NCBI RefSeq assembly: GCF_021390495.1
Contig: NZ_JAJEJP010000002.1
Span: 1,054,001-1,118,000, forward strand
Reading direction: 5' to 3'
DNA: 64,000 nucleotides
DNA from: Paraburkholderia sp. ZP32-5
GTDB taxonomy: Bacteria > Pseudomonadota > Gammaproteobacteria > Burkholderiales > Burkholderiaceae
In this document: positions 28,304 through 36,966 of the stretch, one piece after another
Numbering within the stretch: position 1 is the first letter of the stretch
How the letters are laid out: each line of letters starts with the position of its first letter
The notes under the pieces: model-generated
The model's database searches: none
The model's input: the letters and a program-made list of their open reading frames with translations, nothing else
What the model was told of the DNA's origin: nothing
Program-made: the position numbers and the translations under genes

Positions 28304-29472
28304 GTGCCGTGCCGAACGCGATACCCAATGCCCCACGTGACACAAGCCGCCGTGTTAACGCGCAAGCCGAAGCCGAGATCCTGTTTCGCGTCGTCAACCG
28401 CGTCGCGATCGTCACGCTGAACCGGCCGGCCGCGCTCAACGCGTTGTCGCACGCGATGGTGCGCGAGCTCGCGGTGCTGCTCGAACATTGCCGCAACGAC
28501 GGCGGCATCGTCGCGCTGGTGCTGAAAGGCGCCGGCGACAAGGGCTTTTGCGCGGGCGGCGACGTGCGCGAGGTGGATCGGCTCGCGGCCGCCGGTGACC
28601 CGCGCTGGCTCGCGTTCTTCGTCGATGAATACCGGCTCGACTATGCGCTGCACACGTTTCCAAAACCGGTGGTCGCGCTGCTCGATGGCATCGCGATGGG
28701 CGGCGGCATGGGCCTGGGTCAGGCGGCGCGGCTGCGCATCGTCACGGAGCGCAGCCGCATCGCGATGCCGGAGACGCGTATCGGCTTCGTGCCCGATGTC
28801 GGCGCGAGCCATTTCCTGAGCGTGATGCCGGCGGAACTCGCGCTGTATGTCGGCATGACCGGCGCGACGCTGTCCGGCGCGGATGCGCTGCGGCTGCAAC
28901 TGGCCGACCTGTGCGTGCCGGCCGACTGGCTCGCGAGCTTCGACGAGCGTCTGCAGCGCATGCCGCACGACGGCGAGCCGCTCGCTGCCTTGCGCGCGGT
29001 GTTCGAGCCGCCGTGCAACATCGTGCCGCATGCGCCGCTCGAATCGTTGACGCCGCTGATCATGCGGCACTTCGACCGGCGCTCGGGCGTCGAGCGGATC
29101 GTCGCGACGCTGCGCCAGGACCTCGAACGCGAGCCGCGGCGCGAGGCGCGTCAATGGCTGCAGGCGACCTGCGACGCGCTCACCAGTTTGTCGCCGACGA
29201 TGCTGCATGTCACCCGCGAAGCGTTGTTGCGCGGCCGGCAGATGACGCTCGCCGAGTGCTTCCGCATGGAACTCGGCATCGTCAAGCGTGCGATCGACGA
29301 GGGCGATTTCCGCGAAGGCGTGCGCGCGCAACTGATCGACAAGGACCGTCAGCCGCGCTGGTCGCCCGCGACGCTGGCCGAGGTGCGGCCCGAGCGCGTG
29401 CGGCATTTCCTTGCGTCGCCGTGGACGGACGGCGCGCATCCGCTGGCGGGGCTGGGTGCTGGGCAGCGGTGA
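28300..29472 (+). CDS. Enoyl-CoA hydratase/isomerase family protein, probable 3-hydroxyisobutyryl-CoA hydrolase
   Basis: A 390-residue crotonase-superfamily protein, longer than hydratases and matching HIBCH. Diagnostic stretches are KGFCAGGDVREVDR, DGIAMGGGMGLGQAARLRI and PETRIGFVPDVGASHFL, the last being typical of the hydrolase group. The C-terminal ECFRMELGIVKRAI and EGVRAQLIDKDRQPRW also match. It would hydrolyse 3-hydroxyisobutyryl-CoA to the free acid for MmsB, completing the pathway. The N-terminus carries about 25 extra polar residues. Confidence 0.92.
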   Translation: MSAVPNAIPNAPRDTSRRVNAQAEAEILFRVVNRVAIVTLNRPAALNALSHAMVRELAVLLEHCRNDGGIVALVLKGAGDKGFCAGGDVREVDRLAAAGDPRWLAFFVDEYRLDYALHTFPKPVVALLDGIAMGGGMGLGQAARLRIVTERSRIAMPETRIGFVPDVGASHFLSVMPAELALYVGMTGATLSGADALRLQLADLCVPADWLASFDERLQRMPHDGEPLAALRAVFEPPCNIVPHAPLESLTPLIMRHFDRRSGVERIVATLRQDLEREPRREARQWLQATCDALTSLSPTMLHVTREALLRGRQMTLAECFRMELGIVKRAIDEGDFREGVRAQLIDKDRQPRWSPATLAEVRPERVRHFLASPWTDGAHPLAGLGAGQR

Positions 29473-29782
29473 CGCGCGCGGCGGGTGTTGCACGCGTTTT
29501 CGGCCCGTTTCGATCGGGCACCGATGGTGAGGCGATGGCAGAAAGGTGATCGCGGAAGCGCGCCCGGCGCAAGCACCGGGCAGCAGGCATTGGCGGTACA
29601 CAGATGCATGGCGCGGGCACGGTGCCGGGAACGGTACGTGCTACGACTGTGAGGTTGCATAGGCGCGGAACCGCAGCACGCGAGGCGGTCCGCGCGATGA
29701 CGCGGCGCGTCGCGTCGTCCGTTTGCTGTTTCGTTGCAACATCAGCAGGCAACTCCACAGCCAAACTCACCAGGAAAGCGCC
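29473..29782 (+). other. Intergenic region with no recognised gene
   Basis: 310 bases between the hydrolase and CsbD genes. Small open frames here have random-looking Arg-rich products. No clear terminator stem with a T-tract was seen. It must contain the CsbD promoter, but I could not pick a convincing -35/-10 pair. Confidence 0.4.
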
Positions 29783-29965
29783 ATGGACAAGAATCGGATT
29801 GAAGGGACCGCGAAGGAACTGAAAGGCTCGGTCAAGGAAGCGATCGGTAAAGTGACCCACAACCGCGCCAAACAGGCCGAAGGGGCGGCTGAAAAACTCG
29901 CCGGCAGGATGCAGACCAAAGTCGGGGAGGCGGCCGACGCGGTGCGCGAGCGTCTGAAGCGGTAA
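29783..29965 (+). CDS. CsbD family stress-response protein
   Basis: A 60-residue protein with the CsbD signature (MDKNRIEGTAKELKGSVKEAIGKVT). It is hydrophilic, charged and predicted to be helical, with an Ala/Lys/Glu-rich second half. CsbD-like proteins are induced by general stress in many bacteria; their biochemical role is not known. An AGGAAAG site precedes the ATG. Confidence 0.9.
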   Translation: MDKNRIEGTAKELKGSVKEAIGKVTHNRAKQAEGAAEKLAGRMQTKVGEAADAVRERLKR

Positions 29966-30090
29966 GTTTTTTCCACTGCCTCGGACGCGTCACCTCGGGC
30001 GCGTATATACCCCCGTATCAGGCCGATATCACCCCGATATCCGTGGCGCGTTTCGGCCACCGGCTCGCATCATCCATTCGAGGAAACTCC

Positions 30091-31185
30091 ATGCTGGGAT
30101 TCGAAGTCGGCACGGCCAGGAAAGTCTGGACCGCGTCGCTGATCGCGCTGTTGTTCTTCATCATCTATGTCGCGTCGACCACGGTGCTCGTCGTCGTATT
30201 CGCGGTGTTCTTCAGCTACCTGATCTATCCGATGGTCGAACTCGTCGAGCGCGTGCGGCCGCGGCGCGTGCCGCGCGTTGCGTCGATCGCGCTGGTGTTC
30301 GTCGTCGTGGTCGCGCTGATCGCAGTGGTCGGCTCGCTGTTCGGCGTGCAGTTGCAGGATCAGGCAACGCATCTGCTCACGCAATTGCCGACGCTGATGC
30401 GCACCGATGTGCCGAACCGCTTGCCGTTGCCGCATTTTCTCGAACCGCTGCGCGAGCGGATCGTCGATTTCGTGCGCGGCCAGATCGAGACGGGTTCCGA
30501 CAAGGCCGTGCCGATGGCGCGCAGTCTCGGGCTCGGCGTCGTGCACGCGGCGAGCAATCTGATCTATCTGGTGCTGATTCCGATCCTGAGCTTCCTGCTG
30601 ATCAAGGATGGCGCGCAGATGCGCGACGCGTTTCTCGCGCTGCTGTCGAAGCGGCATCGGCGGCTGTGGAGCGATATCGTCGACGATCTGAACGTGCTGC
30701 TGTCGAAGTACGTGCGCGCGCTGCTGATTCTGTCGCTCGCGACGCTGTTCTGCTACGGCGTCGCGTTTTCGCTGCTCGGCATGCCGTATGCGTTTCTGCT
30801 GGCGGTCAGCGCGGGGCTGCTCGAATTCGTGCCGTTCGCCGGGCCGCTCGCGGCGGTCGCGATCACGCTGGTGGTCGCCGCGTTCAGCGGCTTTCCGCAC
30901 TGGGCGATCCTGCTGGTTTTCATCGGGCTATACCGGCTGTTCCAGGACTACGTGCTCAATCCGTATCTGATGAGCGAGGGCGTCGAAGTCAGTCCGTTCC
31001 TGGTGATCGTCGGTTTGCTCGCCGGCGATCAGCTCGGCGGCGTCGCGGGGATTTTTCTCGCGGTGCCGGTGATCGCAACGCTGAAGATCGTGATCGGCCG
31101 CGCGCGGGTGTTTTATTCGGCATCGCACGCCGAGGGTGAGGCCGCGCGGCGGGCGTTGACGGGGGAGATGGACGAGCGGGAGTGA
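30091..31185 (+). CDS. AI-2E family transporter (putative permease PerM/YdiK type)
   Basis: A 364-residue membrane protein with about eight helices in the 3+1+4 pattern of the family. The conserved later segments AGLLEFVPFAGPLAAVAI, YRLFQDYVLNPYLM and ISPFLVIVGLLAG-like (VSPFLVIVGLLAGDQLGGVAGIFLAVP) are clear. Family members export small molecules or act as Na/H antiporters; the name does not prove AI-2 transport. GAGGAAAC precedes the ATG. Confidence 0.9.
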   Translation: MLGFEVGTARKVWTASLIALLFFIIYVASTTVLVVVFAVFFSYLIYPMVELVERVRPRRVPRVASIALVFVVVVALIAVVGSLFGVQLQDQATHLLTQLPTLMRTDVPNRLPLPHFLEPLRERIVDFVRGQIETGSDKAVPMARSLGLGVVHAASNLIYLVLIPILSFLLIKDGAQMRDAFLALLSKRHRRLWSDIVDDLNVLLSKYVRALLILSLATLFCYGVAFSLLGMPYAFLLAVSAGLLEFVPFAGPLAAVAITLVVAAFSGFPHWAILLVFIGLYRLFQDYVLNPYLMSEGVEVSPFLVIVGLLAGDQLGGVAGIFLAVPVIATLKIVIGRARVFYSASHAEGEAARRALTGEMDERE

Positions 31186-31276
31186 TGGTGAATGAGGGCG
31201 AGTAAGGGCGAACGAGGGCGCGGCGACGCGGATGTTCGCGGTGTTCGCGCTCGAAGCGGACGCCGGAGCGCTGAAT

Positions 31277-31330
31277 CGCCGGACCGCCGGACCGCCGGAT
31301 CGCCGGATCGCCGGGCCGCCGGGCCGCCGC
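31277..31330 (+). repeat. Tandem 8-base repeat, six units
   Basis: Six consecutive units of CGCCGG plus two bases (AC, AC, AT, AT, GC, GC) run from 31277 to 31324, followed by a partial CGCCGC. The unit variants come in pairs, as if a 16-base step had been duplicated and then diverged. It lies in the 407-base gap between the AI-2E gene and the REC-kinase gene. Confidence 0.85.
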
Positions 31331-31333
31331 AAA

Positions 31334-31375
31334 ACGCATACAGATAGGGCATACACGCATACGGATAGGGCATAG
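31334..31375 (+). repeat. Tandem 21-base direct repeat, two units
   Basis: Two adjacent copies starting ACGCATAC (31334-31354 and 31355-31375) differ at two positions. They follow the 8-base tandem array directly. The remainder of the gap (31376-31592) shows no gene and should hold the promoter of the REC-kinase gene. Confidence 0.85.
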
Positions 31376-31592
31376 GGATCAGGCATACTTCGGCGCCGCC
31401 GCGATCAGAATAAACAGCCGCTCGACGTCCAGCTACGGATGCTTTGGTGCGGTTACAACGGCAACGGTCTGCCGGTTCGATGCGCACTGGGAAAACGCAG
31501 GACGCGACTCCCGCCGCGCCGCCGCTTTGTATATGATCGTCGCGAATGCCCGCTTTTTGCGGTCGGCAAAACCGCTATCCGTCTGGAATGCC

Positions 31593-32711
31593 ATGAGCGA
31601 CACGACTCAGCCACCGTTTTCCGTTCTGTTCGTCGACGACGAGGAGATGTCGCGCAACCATTTCGCCCGCGCGATTCGCGCCGACTACTGCGTACACGTC
31701 GCGCAAAGCGCCGATGAGGCGATCGAAGTGCTCGGCCAGTACGGCGCCGAGATCGCCGTGCTCGTCACCGACTACCGGATGCCGGGCCGCGACGGCGACG
31801 ACCTGCTGCGCCAGGTCGCGCACGAATATCCGCAGATCGTGCGCATCCTCGTCACCGCGTATGCCGACAAGGACATGCTGCTGCAAACGGTCAATACCGG
31901 TGATGTTTTTCGCATACTCGAAAAGCCGTTGCGTACGGACAAGGTGCGCGAGGTGCTGCAACTCGCGATCGCACGCTATGCGGAGCGTGAAACCCGTCAA
32001 CAGCGGCTGCTGGCGATGGACGAAACGCTCGCCTTCCTCGCGCACGAACTGAACACGCCGCTTGCGGCCATTTCGCTGTTCGCGCGCTCAGTCGAGAACG
32101 ACGTTGCCGAACAGTACGATCCGGGCCGGCAAAAGGACATCGGCGACGCGGCGCGCTCGATGCTCAATAACGCGCAGTATTGCCTGACGCTGATCTCGTC
32201 GTTCTGGGCCACCGTGCATAAGAGCGGCGGCCAGCAGTCGGTCGCGGAGGCGGGCGCCCGCGAGGTCAAGGCGACGCGGCTGGTGGCGTCGCTGCTCGAT
32301 ACCTATCCGTTCGTCGGCGCGCAGCGCGACTGGATTCGGGTCGACGTGCAGGGCGATTTCGTCGTGCGCGCGATGCCCAATTGCGTCGCGCTCGTGTTGT
32401 CGTCGCTGTTGTCCAATGCGCTGCGCGCGCTTGGTGATATGCCGGCGCCGTCGCTATGGCTCGAAGTGACGGACAGTCCCGAACCGGAGATCCGGATTCG
32501 CGATAACGGCCCGGGCATCGCGCCGGAAATCAAGGCGCGGCTATTGCAGGATCCGGTGACGACGCACGGCGGCACCGGCGGTCACGGCATGGGCATGATC
32601 TTCTGCAATCGCATCATGCAGTCGTTCGGCGGCAGCCTCGGCATCGAATCGACGGTCGGCGAGGGCACCACGGTGACGATGGGGTTTCCCAATCTGAAGG
32701 GGCGGGTGTAG
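31593..32711 (+). CDS. Response regulator with histidine kinase output domain (PhcR/PhcQ-like architecture)
   Basis: A 372-residue REC-HK protein with no membrane segment and no DNA-binding domain. The receiver domain (residues 10-125) has D15/D16, phospho-acceptor D60 and K111. A short linker helix leads to a histidine kinase module: H151 in AHELNTPLAA, an N-box around N275, DNGPGIA and GGHGMGM. This REC-first, kinase-last order is that of PhcR and PhcQ in the Ralstonia Phc quorum-sensing system. It converges on the CqsS-type kinase gene, ending 61 bases from it, so the two are likely partners in one phosphorelay. ATG 31593 is preferred; the upstream frame is not conserved-looking. Confidence 0.88.
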   Translation: MSDTTQPPFSVLFVDDEEMSRNHFARAIRADYCVHVAQSADEAIEVLGQYGAEIAVLVTDYRMPGRDGDDLLRQVAHEYPQIVRILVTAYADKDMLLQTVNTGDVFRILEKPLRTDKVREVLQLAIARYAERETRQQRLLAMDETLAFLAHELNTPLAAISLFARSVENDVAEQYDPGRQKDIGDAARSMLNNAQYCLTLISSFWATVHKSGGQQSVAEAGAREVKATRLVASLLDTYPFVGAQRDWIRVDVQGDFVVRAMPNCVALVLSSLLSNALRALGDMPAPSLWLEVTDSPEPEIRIRDNGPGIAPEIKARLLQDPVTTHGGTGGHGMGMIFCNRIMQSFGGSLGIESTVGEGTTVTMGFPNLKGRV

Positions 32712-32772
32712 CGCGGGGATGTGGCCAGCAACGGCCAAACAAGCGGCCGGCGCAACTGACGCCCCGCGCCGC

Positions 32773-35388
32773 TCAATCGCTCAGCGCATCCCGATGATCG
32801 CGCCGTGTCTTCGCCGACGTGTAGTAGCGCTGCAGCGCGTCGGTCGAGCGCACGCTCAGCGTGCGGATCTGCGCGAGCCAGTCGGCTTCCAGCGGCCACT
32901 CGCCGGCGATCACGCGCGGATAGATCTGCCGCGCGTAACCGTGCAGCGCCTTCGCGCCGATATTGCCGCTGACGCCGAGCAGCGCGTGCAACGCCACATG
33001 CGTCGCCTTGATATCGACCGCCGCGGTGTTGGTCGCGAGCCGCATCACCAGTGAGCGGATCTGCTCGATACCGTTGACGAACGATTCGTCGAGCAGATCG
33101 AGCGCGGCCAGTTCTTCCAGGTGTTCCTCGTCGAGCAGGCTTTCGTCCGAGATCGCATCGAACTGGGCCGCGAGCAGGTTCACGGCCTCAGCGGGCGGCG
33201 GGACCGGGACCGCCGGTTGCGCGGAGACATACGTTGGTGCCGCAACGCCCGCCGCTCCCGTGGTTCCTTGCGCAGCGTCCGCGGGCGGCGCGGCCCGCGC
33301 GCCGAACTGCCGCGCGAGGCAGGCGTACAGCGAGCCCACCTGCACCGGCTTGATCATCACCTCGTTCATTCCGGCGGCGAGACAGGCCTGTACCGATTCG
33401 GCGTCCGAGTGGCTGGTGAGCGCGATCACCGGCACCGTTGCATAGGCATCGGTGCGCGAACGGATCGATCGGGTCGTGTCGATGCCGCTCATGCCGGGCA
33501 TGTTCATGTCCATCAGGATCGCATCGATAAAGCCGTGTTCCTGCAACCTGGTCAGCACGCCCTGACCATGCTCGGCTTCGATCACGCTTGCGCCGCAGCG
33601 CTCCAGATAGGTCTTGGCGACGAGCCGGCTGTAGGTGTCGTCGTCGGCGACGACGATCGTCTTGCCGATGAAGCCATCGCGCTGCTCGCCCGAATGATGC
33701 CGCGTGCCGTTTTCGAACAACGCCTGCAGCGCGGTGATCAGTTCCTGCACGCTCGACGATTTGCTGATGATCTCGTCCATCCCGGCGCGGCGCGCGCGTA
33801 GCCGCACCGCGTTGCCGGGCTCGGCGGTATATGCGGCGATCAGCACGTTGCGATTCGGCGAGTTGCGCTCGGCGCGAATCCGTTCGGTGGCCGCATAGCC
33901 ATCCATCACCGGCATGCTGATGTCCATCAGCACGAGGTCGTATTGGGAGGCGAGCCCGAGCGTCTCGAGCGCGACTTCGCCGCTTTCCGCCTCGCTGACG
34001 TAGGCGCCGGCCTTCGTCAGCACGCTGCGGGTGCGCGCGCGCAGCGTGTTGTCGTCGTCGACCACCAGCACGCGTTTGCCTTTGAACGCGGGCATCGCGC
34101 GCTCGAACAGCTGGCGTTCATGGTCCACGACTTCGCTGCTCGACACCGGCGGAAAGCGCAGCGTGAACTCGGTGTACTTGCCGACTTCCGACTGGCATTC
34201 GATGCTGCCGCCGAACGCGTGCATCGCGCGCTGGCAGTACGCGAGCCCGAGCCCGGTGCCGCTCGAATTGCCGGCCGTGCGAAACGGCTCGAACAGATGC
34301 GAGACGATTTCCGGCGCGATGCCCGCGCCGGTATCGCGCACGGTCACCATGCCGCGGTCGATCGTCAGCGTCAGGGTCGCCTGCGGATGCGCGGCGATGT
34401 GATAGAGCGCGTTCTTGATCAGGTTGAACAGCGTGAACAGATAGACCGTTTCGTCGATCTTGAAGACGAAGTCTTCCTTGACGACGAGCTTCACCTTCGC
34501 ACGTTCCTTCGCGTTGTCGAAGCCGTATTCTTCGAGCGCCTTGCGCGTGGTGGCCGCCGCATGCAGATAGCCGAGGCTGTCGGAGCGGATCGATTTCGCG
34601 CTCACTTCGTCGAGCGTCATCGCGATGATGCGCAGGCCGCGCTCGATCGACAATTGCCCCTGGGCGAGATGGTTGTACAGCACCGACGCGGTGCCGTCCG
34701 TCAACGTCGGTGCCTCGCCGGGCTCGGTCACCGCCGGCAGCGCTTCTTCGACGCGGTCGAGCACATGGCGCAACTGGCTCAACGGATTGCGCATCTCATG
34801 CGCAATGGATCCCGCGAGCGCCTGCAGCGCGCGGTTCTTTTCGACGAAGATCCGTCCTTTGCTGATTGCGTGACTGAACGCCATGCTGCACAGCACGACC
34901 ACCGGCAGCAGCGCGATATTCGATTTGTCTTCCGCGCTGAGAACGACCGGCAGCGGCGAACTGACGACGCCGGCAAAGCCGCCGGTGAAAACACCGATGC
35001 CGATGCAGGTCATCAGCAGCAGCGGGTTGTCGATACACAGCGCCAGAATGAAGATCATCATGACCTCGGTCATCATCCACATCGTGGAGAAACCGTTTCT
35101 GACGGTGAGAAACGTGCACACGAACGGCAGCACGTAGATCAGGCAGCAATGCCAGTAGACCAGCAGAAGCGAGTTGTAGCGCTTCGGCCAGCGTGCCTGA
35201 AACAGCAACGGCACGCACACTGCCGCCGCGCTCAAGCGCAGCGCCAGGTTGTCGTACGGCTGTGGAAGGATGTAGGTCCAGACGACGTAATAGATGGGGT
35301 GACACAGGAGGCCGAGTGCGCCTCCCCATCGGATTGCAAACCTGCTTCGTTCCAGCATGTCCCGCATACTTTCGCGCGGTCTCGCCAT
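32773..35388 (-). CDS. CqsS-type hybrid sensor histidine kinase (6TM-HK-REC-REC-HPt)
   Basis: An 871-residue sensor. Residues 20-172 form six hydrophobic helices whose sequence follows Vibrio CqsS (CHPIYYVVWTYILPQPYDNLALR, then LPFVCTFL and STMWMM), the alpha-hydroxyketone sensor fold. The kinase follows: H197 in AHEMRNPLSQL, N-box NLIKNAL (322-328), DTGAGIAPE and GTGLGLAYC. Receiver 1 has D489 and K543, receiver 2 has D627 and K680, and a C-terminal HPt has H801 in HALLGVSG. The start has GGAGG six bases upstream. It lies 17 bases downstream of an acyl-reductase-like gene on the same strand. The CqsS assignment of the membrane domain is from sequence recall. Confidence 0.9.
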   Translation of the reverse strand: MARPRESMRDMLERSRFAIRWGGALGLLCHPIYYVVWTYILPQPYDNLALRLSAAAVCVPLLFQARWPKRYNSLLLVYWHCCLIYVLPFVCTFLTVRNGFSTMWMMTEVMMIFILALCIDNPLLLMTCIGIGVFTGGFAGVVSSPLPVVLSAEDKSNIALLPVVVLCSMAFSHAISKGRIFVEKNRALQALAGSIAHEMRNPLSQLRHVLDRVEEALPAVTEPGEAPTLTDGTASVLYNHLAQGQLSIERGLRIIAMTLDEVSAKSIRSDSLGYLHAAATTRKALEEYGFDNAKERAKVKLVVKEDFVFKIDETVYLFTLFNLIKNALYHIAAHPQATLTLTIDRGMVTVRDTGAGIAPEIVSHLFEPFRTAGNSSGTGLGLAYCQRAMHAFGGSIECQSEVGKYTEFTLRFPPVSSSEVVDHERQLFERAMPAFKGKRVLVVDDDNTLRARTRSVLTKAGAYVSEAESGEVALETLGLASQYDLVLMDISMPVMDGYAATERIRAERNSPNRNVLIAAYTAEPGNAVRLRARRAGMDEIISKSSSVQELITALQALFENGTRHHSGEQRDGFIGKTIVVADDDTYSRLVAKTYLERCGASVIEAEHGQGVLTRLQEHGFIDAILMDMNMPGMSGIDTTRSIRSRTDAYATVPVIALTSHSDAESVQACLAAGMNEVMIKPVQVGSLYACLARQFGARAAPPADAAQGTTGAAGVAAPTYVSAQPAVPVPPPAEAVNLLAAQFDAISDESLLDEEHLEELAALDLLDESFVNGIEQIRSLVMRLATNTAAVDIKATHVALHALLGVSGNIGAKALHGYARQIYPRVIAGEWPLEADWLAQIRTLSVRSTDALQRYYTSAKTRRDHRDALSD

Positions 35389-35404
35389 CAGGCCTCCGTT
35401 GTCA

Positions 35405-36640
35405 TTACGATCCCATCAATTCATGCGTATTGAATTTTTGAGCTTCCAGTCCTTCGAGGCCGATCGATTCGCCGTTCTTGCCGTGGAACGGACCGACCGA
35501 AAAACCGTACTTCTTCAGGAGACCATGAGTATAAGAGACGGACCACACTGGCGGGCTGCCGATGATGAAATCGGATGCGATACCCTCCTGCCAGGCCGAA
35601 TAGCCTTCGGCGAAACACGTGTAGCAGTCGCGGGTGGACGGCAGCCTGAACGGGAAGGCGGTGTCGAGGCCGGCGGGGCCACGAGCGAAACATTCAATAT
35701 AGAGCGTCTGGCCGCGTGATGCGAGTTCCGCCTCGACGCTCGCCGCGCGCGGGTGGGAATCGTCGATCCAGAATTGCGCGCGCTTCAGATCGGCGGCGGT
35801 GAGGTAGGGCACGCTGGTGCTGCTCGCGAGAATCGCGCCGTCGAAATCCGGCAGCGGCGTATCCGGGCTGAACGTATGCACCGACACTTTCGATTTGCCG
35901 AGCAGGTCCGATGCGAGCAGTTCCTTGGCCTGGTCGATCAGCAGGGGGAGCTTGTCCGGCAGGTCGATCAGCACCAGTTCCTTCGGCGCGTCCTTGTACA
36001 GCAGGTACTTGGAAACGGTGGTGCCGAGCCGGCCGGCCGCGCCGAACAGCGCGAGCTTCGTGTTGCCGAATTCGAGGTCGAGCTGGTCGCAGCAGTGCAT
36101 CGCCCAGTCCTTCAGCATCGCCGCGGTGGCCGCATGGCCGGTCGTGATGTGAGGCGGCTTGATCGGGCGCGGCAGTGCGCCGTAGTTGCACGCATACGGC
36201 GTGGATGCGCCCATGGCGACCATGTTCAGGCCGGCTTTGCGCGCGAGTTCCAATGCCGGGAAGAATTGCTTTTCACGGAAACGCTTGATGCCGCGCGGAC
36301 TGCCGAGCCACATTTCGAGCGGCACCGGGCAGGCGATATTCGCGCCGATCACCTGCGATCCCGAATAGATCGGTGAAGCGATGAATGGCTTGGTATTCCA
36401 CAATTCTTCTTCAAACGATTCGCTCCGATGTCGAACGTTATGAAAAGAAAATGAAAGGGTTTCCCAGTCCGTTGCGTGAAACAGAAAGCCGACTCCGCCC
36501 TGTCGGGCCGGCAAACTGTCGCGGATTTGTTCCGGGTGAATTTCGTGTTTGAGCGTCAGTGGAGCACTACTACGGCGCAAAAGAAGGCCGGTTGGTTCAT
36601 GAGGGACGGTCGACACGTCCTTAAGCAGAGCGGTTTGCAT
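35405..36640 (-). CDS. Acyl-ACP/acyl-CoA reductase-like protein (cyanobacterial AAR family)
   Basis: A 411-residue soluble protein. Its middle and C-terminal parts resemble the long-chain acyl-ACP reductase of cyanobacteria, which reduces acyl thioesters to fatty aldehydes with NADPH. Shared features are GLNMVAMGA, TTGHAATAA, the Rossmann motif GAAGRLG (200-206) followed by SKYL, and CFAE (342-345). Cys342 aligns with the catalytic Cys294 of Synechococcus AAR. An extra N-terminal region of about 50 residues is not recognised. AGGAAAA precedes the ATG. It is the first gene of an operon with the CqsS-type kinase, so its product or a derivative may be the signal. That function is inferred. Confidence 0.8.
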   Translation of the reverse strand: MQTALLKDVSTVPHEPTGLLLRRSSAPLTLKHEIHPEQIRDSLPARQGGVGFLFHATDWETLSFSFHNVRHRSESFEEELWNTKPFIASPIYSGSQVIGANIACPVPLEMWLGSPRGIKRFREKQFFPALELARKAGLNMVAMGASTPYACNYGALPRPIKPPHITTGHAATAAMLKDWAMHCCDQLDLEFGNTKLALFGAAGRLGTTVSKYLLYKDAPKELVLIDLPDKLPLLIDQAKELLASDLLGKSKVSVHTFSPDTPLPDFDGAILASSTSVPYLTAADLKRAQFWIDDSHPRAASVEAELASRGQTLYIECFARGPAGLDTAFPFRLPSTRDCYTCFAEGYSAWQEGIASDFIIGSPPVWSVSYTHGLLKKYGFSVGPFHGKNGESIGLEGLEAQKFNTHELMGS

Positions 36641-36895
36641 TGATTTTCCTTTTGGATTTGATTTGACGCTGGAAAGGTCAGCGCGCGGCGTGGCCAGCCC
36701 GGATTGAGTGGCGGCCCTTCAACTCTAGAGAAATTCGCGGCGTTGTGCCCGTCTGTTCGTGCACACAGATTTGACGAGCTATTTAACGTTCTGTGCGCGC
36801 GGCAGTCGGGGATTAACTTTGAGCGAACTTTAGCGGCAAATCAGGAAGAAACCAGCGCTGCATTCAGGCGCGCAATGGCGTACTGATCAATGCTG
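36641..36895 (-). promoter_or_regulatory. Upstream region of the acyl-reductase/sensor operon
   Basis: About 255 bases of lower G+C than the flanking genes, with runs of T and A near 36650-36660. It should carry the promoter of the minus-strand operon. I see no convincing gene and could not fix -35 and -10 boxes. Confidence 0.35.
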
Positions 36896-36896
36896 A

Positions 36897-36940
36897 AAAG
36901 GCCGCCTGGGTGAAGCCCTGGCTTCGATCCGGCGGCCTTT
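36897..36940 (-). terminator. Strong hairpin terminator downstream of phospholipase A gene
   Basis: A perfect 10-base inverted repeat (AAAGGCCGCC at 36897-36906, GGCGGCCTTT at 36931-36940) with a 24-base loop that itself holds GAAGCC/GGCTTC. The arms end in A and T runs, so it can act in both directions. It follows the minus-strand phospholipase gene stop at 36967 and isolates it from the signalling operon. Confidence 0.75.
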
Positions 36941-36966
36941 CCATTGCGTGCTCCAGTCACACTGTG

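Noticed and set aside
31277..31375. Possible CRISPR array from the regular repeats
   Set aside because: The repeats are contiguous without spacers and are short, and no cas gene is present.
32711..32769. Inverted repeat GCGCGGGG/CCCCGCGC between the convergent REC-kinase and sensor genes
   Set aside because: The loop of more than 40 bases and lack of T-tracts make it a weak terminator candidate, so I did not list it as a feature.
36704..36886. A 60-codon plus-strand frame upstream of the acyl-reductase operon
   Set aside because: No ribosome-binding site, no ATG and no recognisable pattern; it overlaps the region expected to hold the operon promoter.
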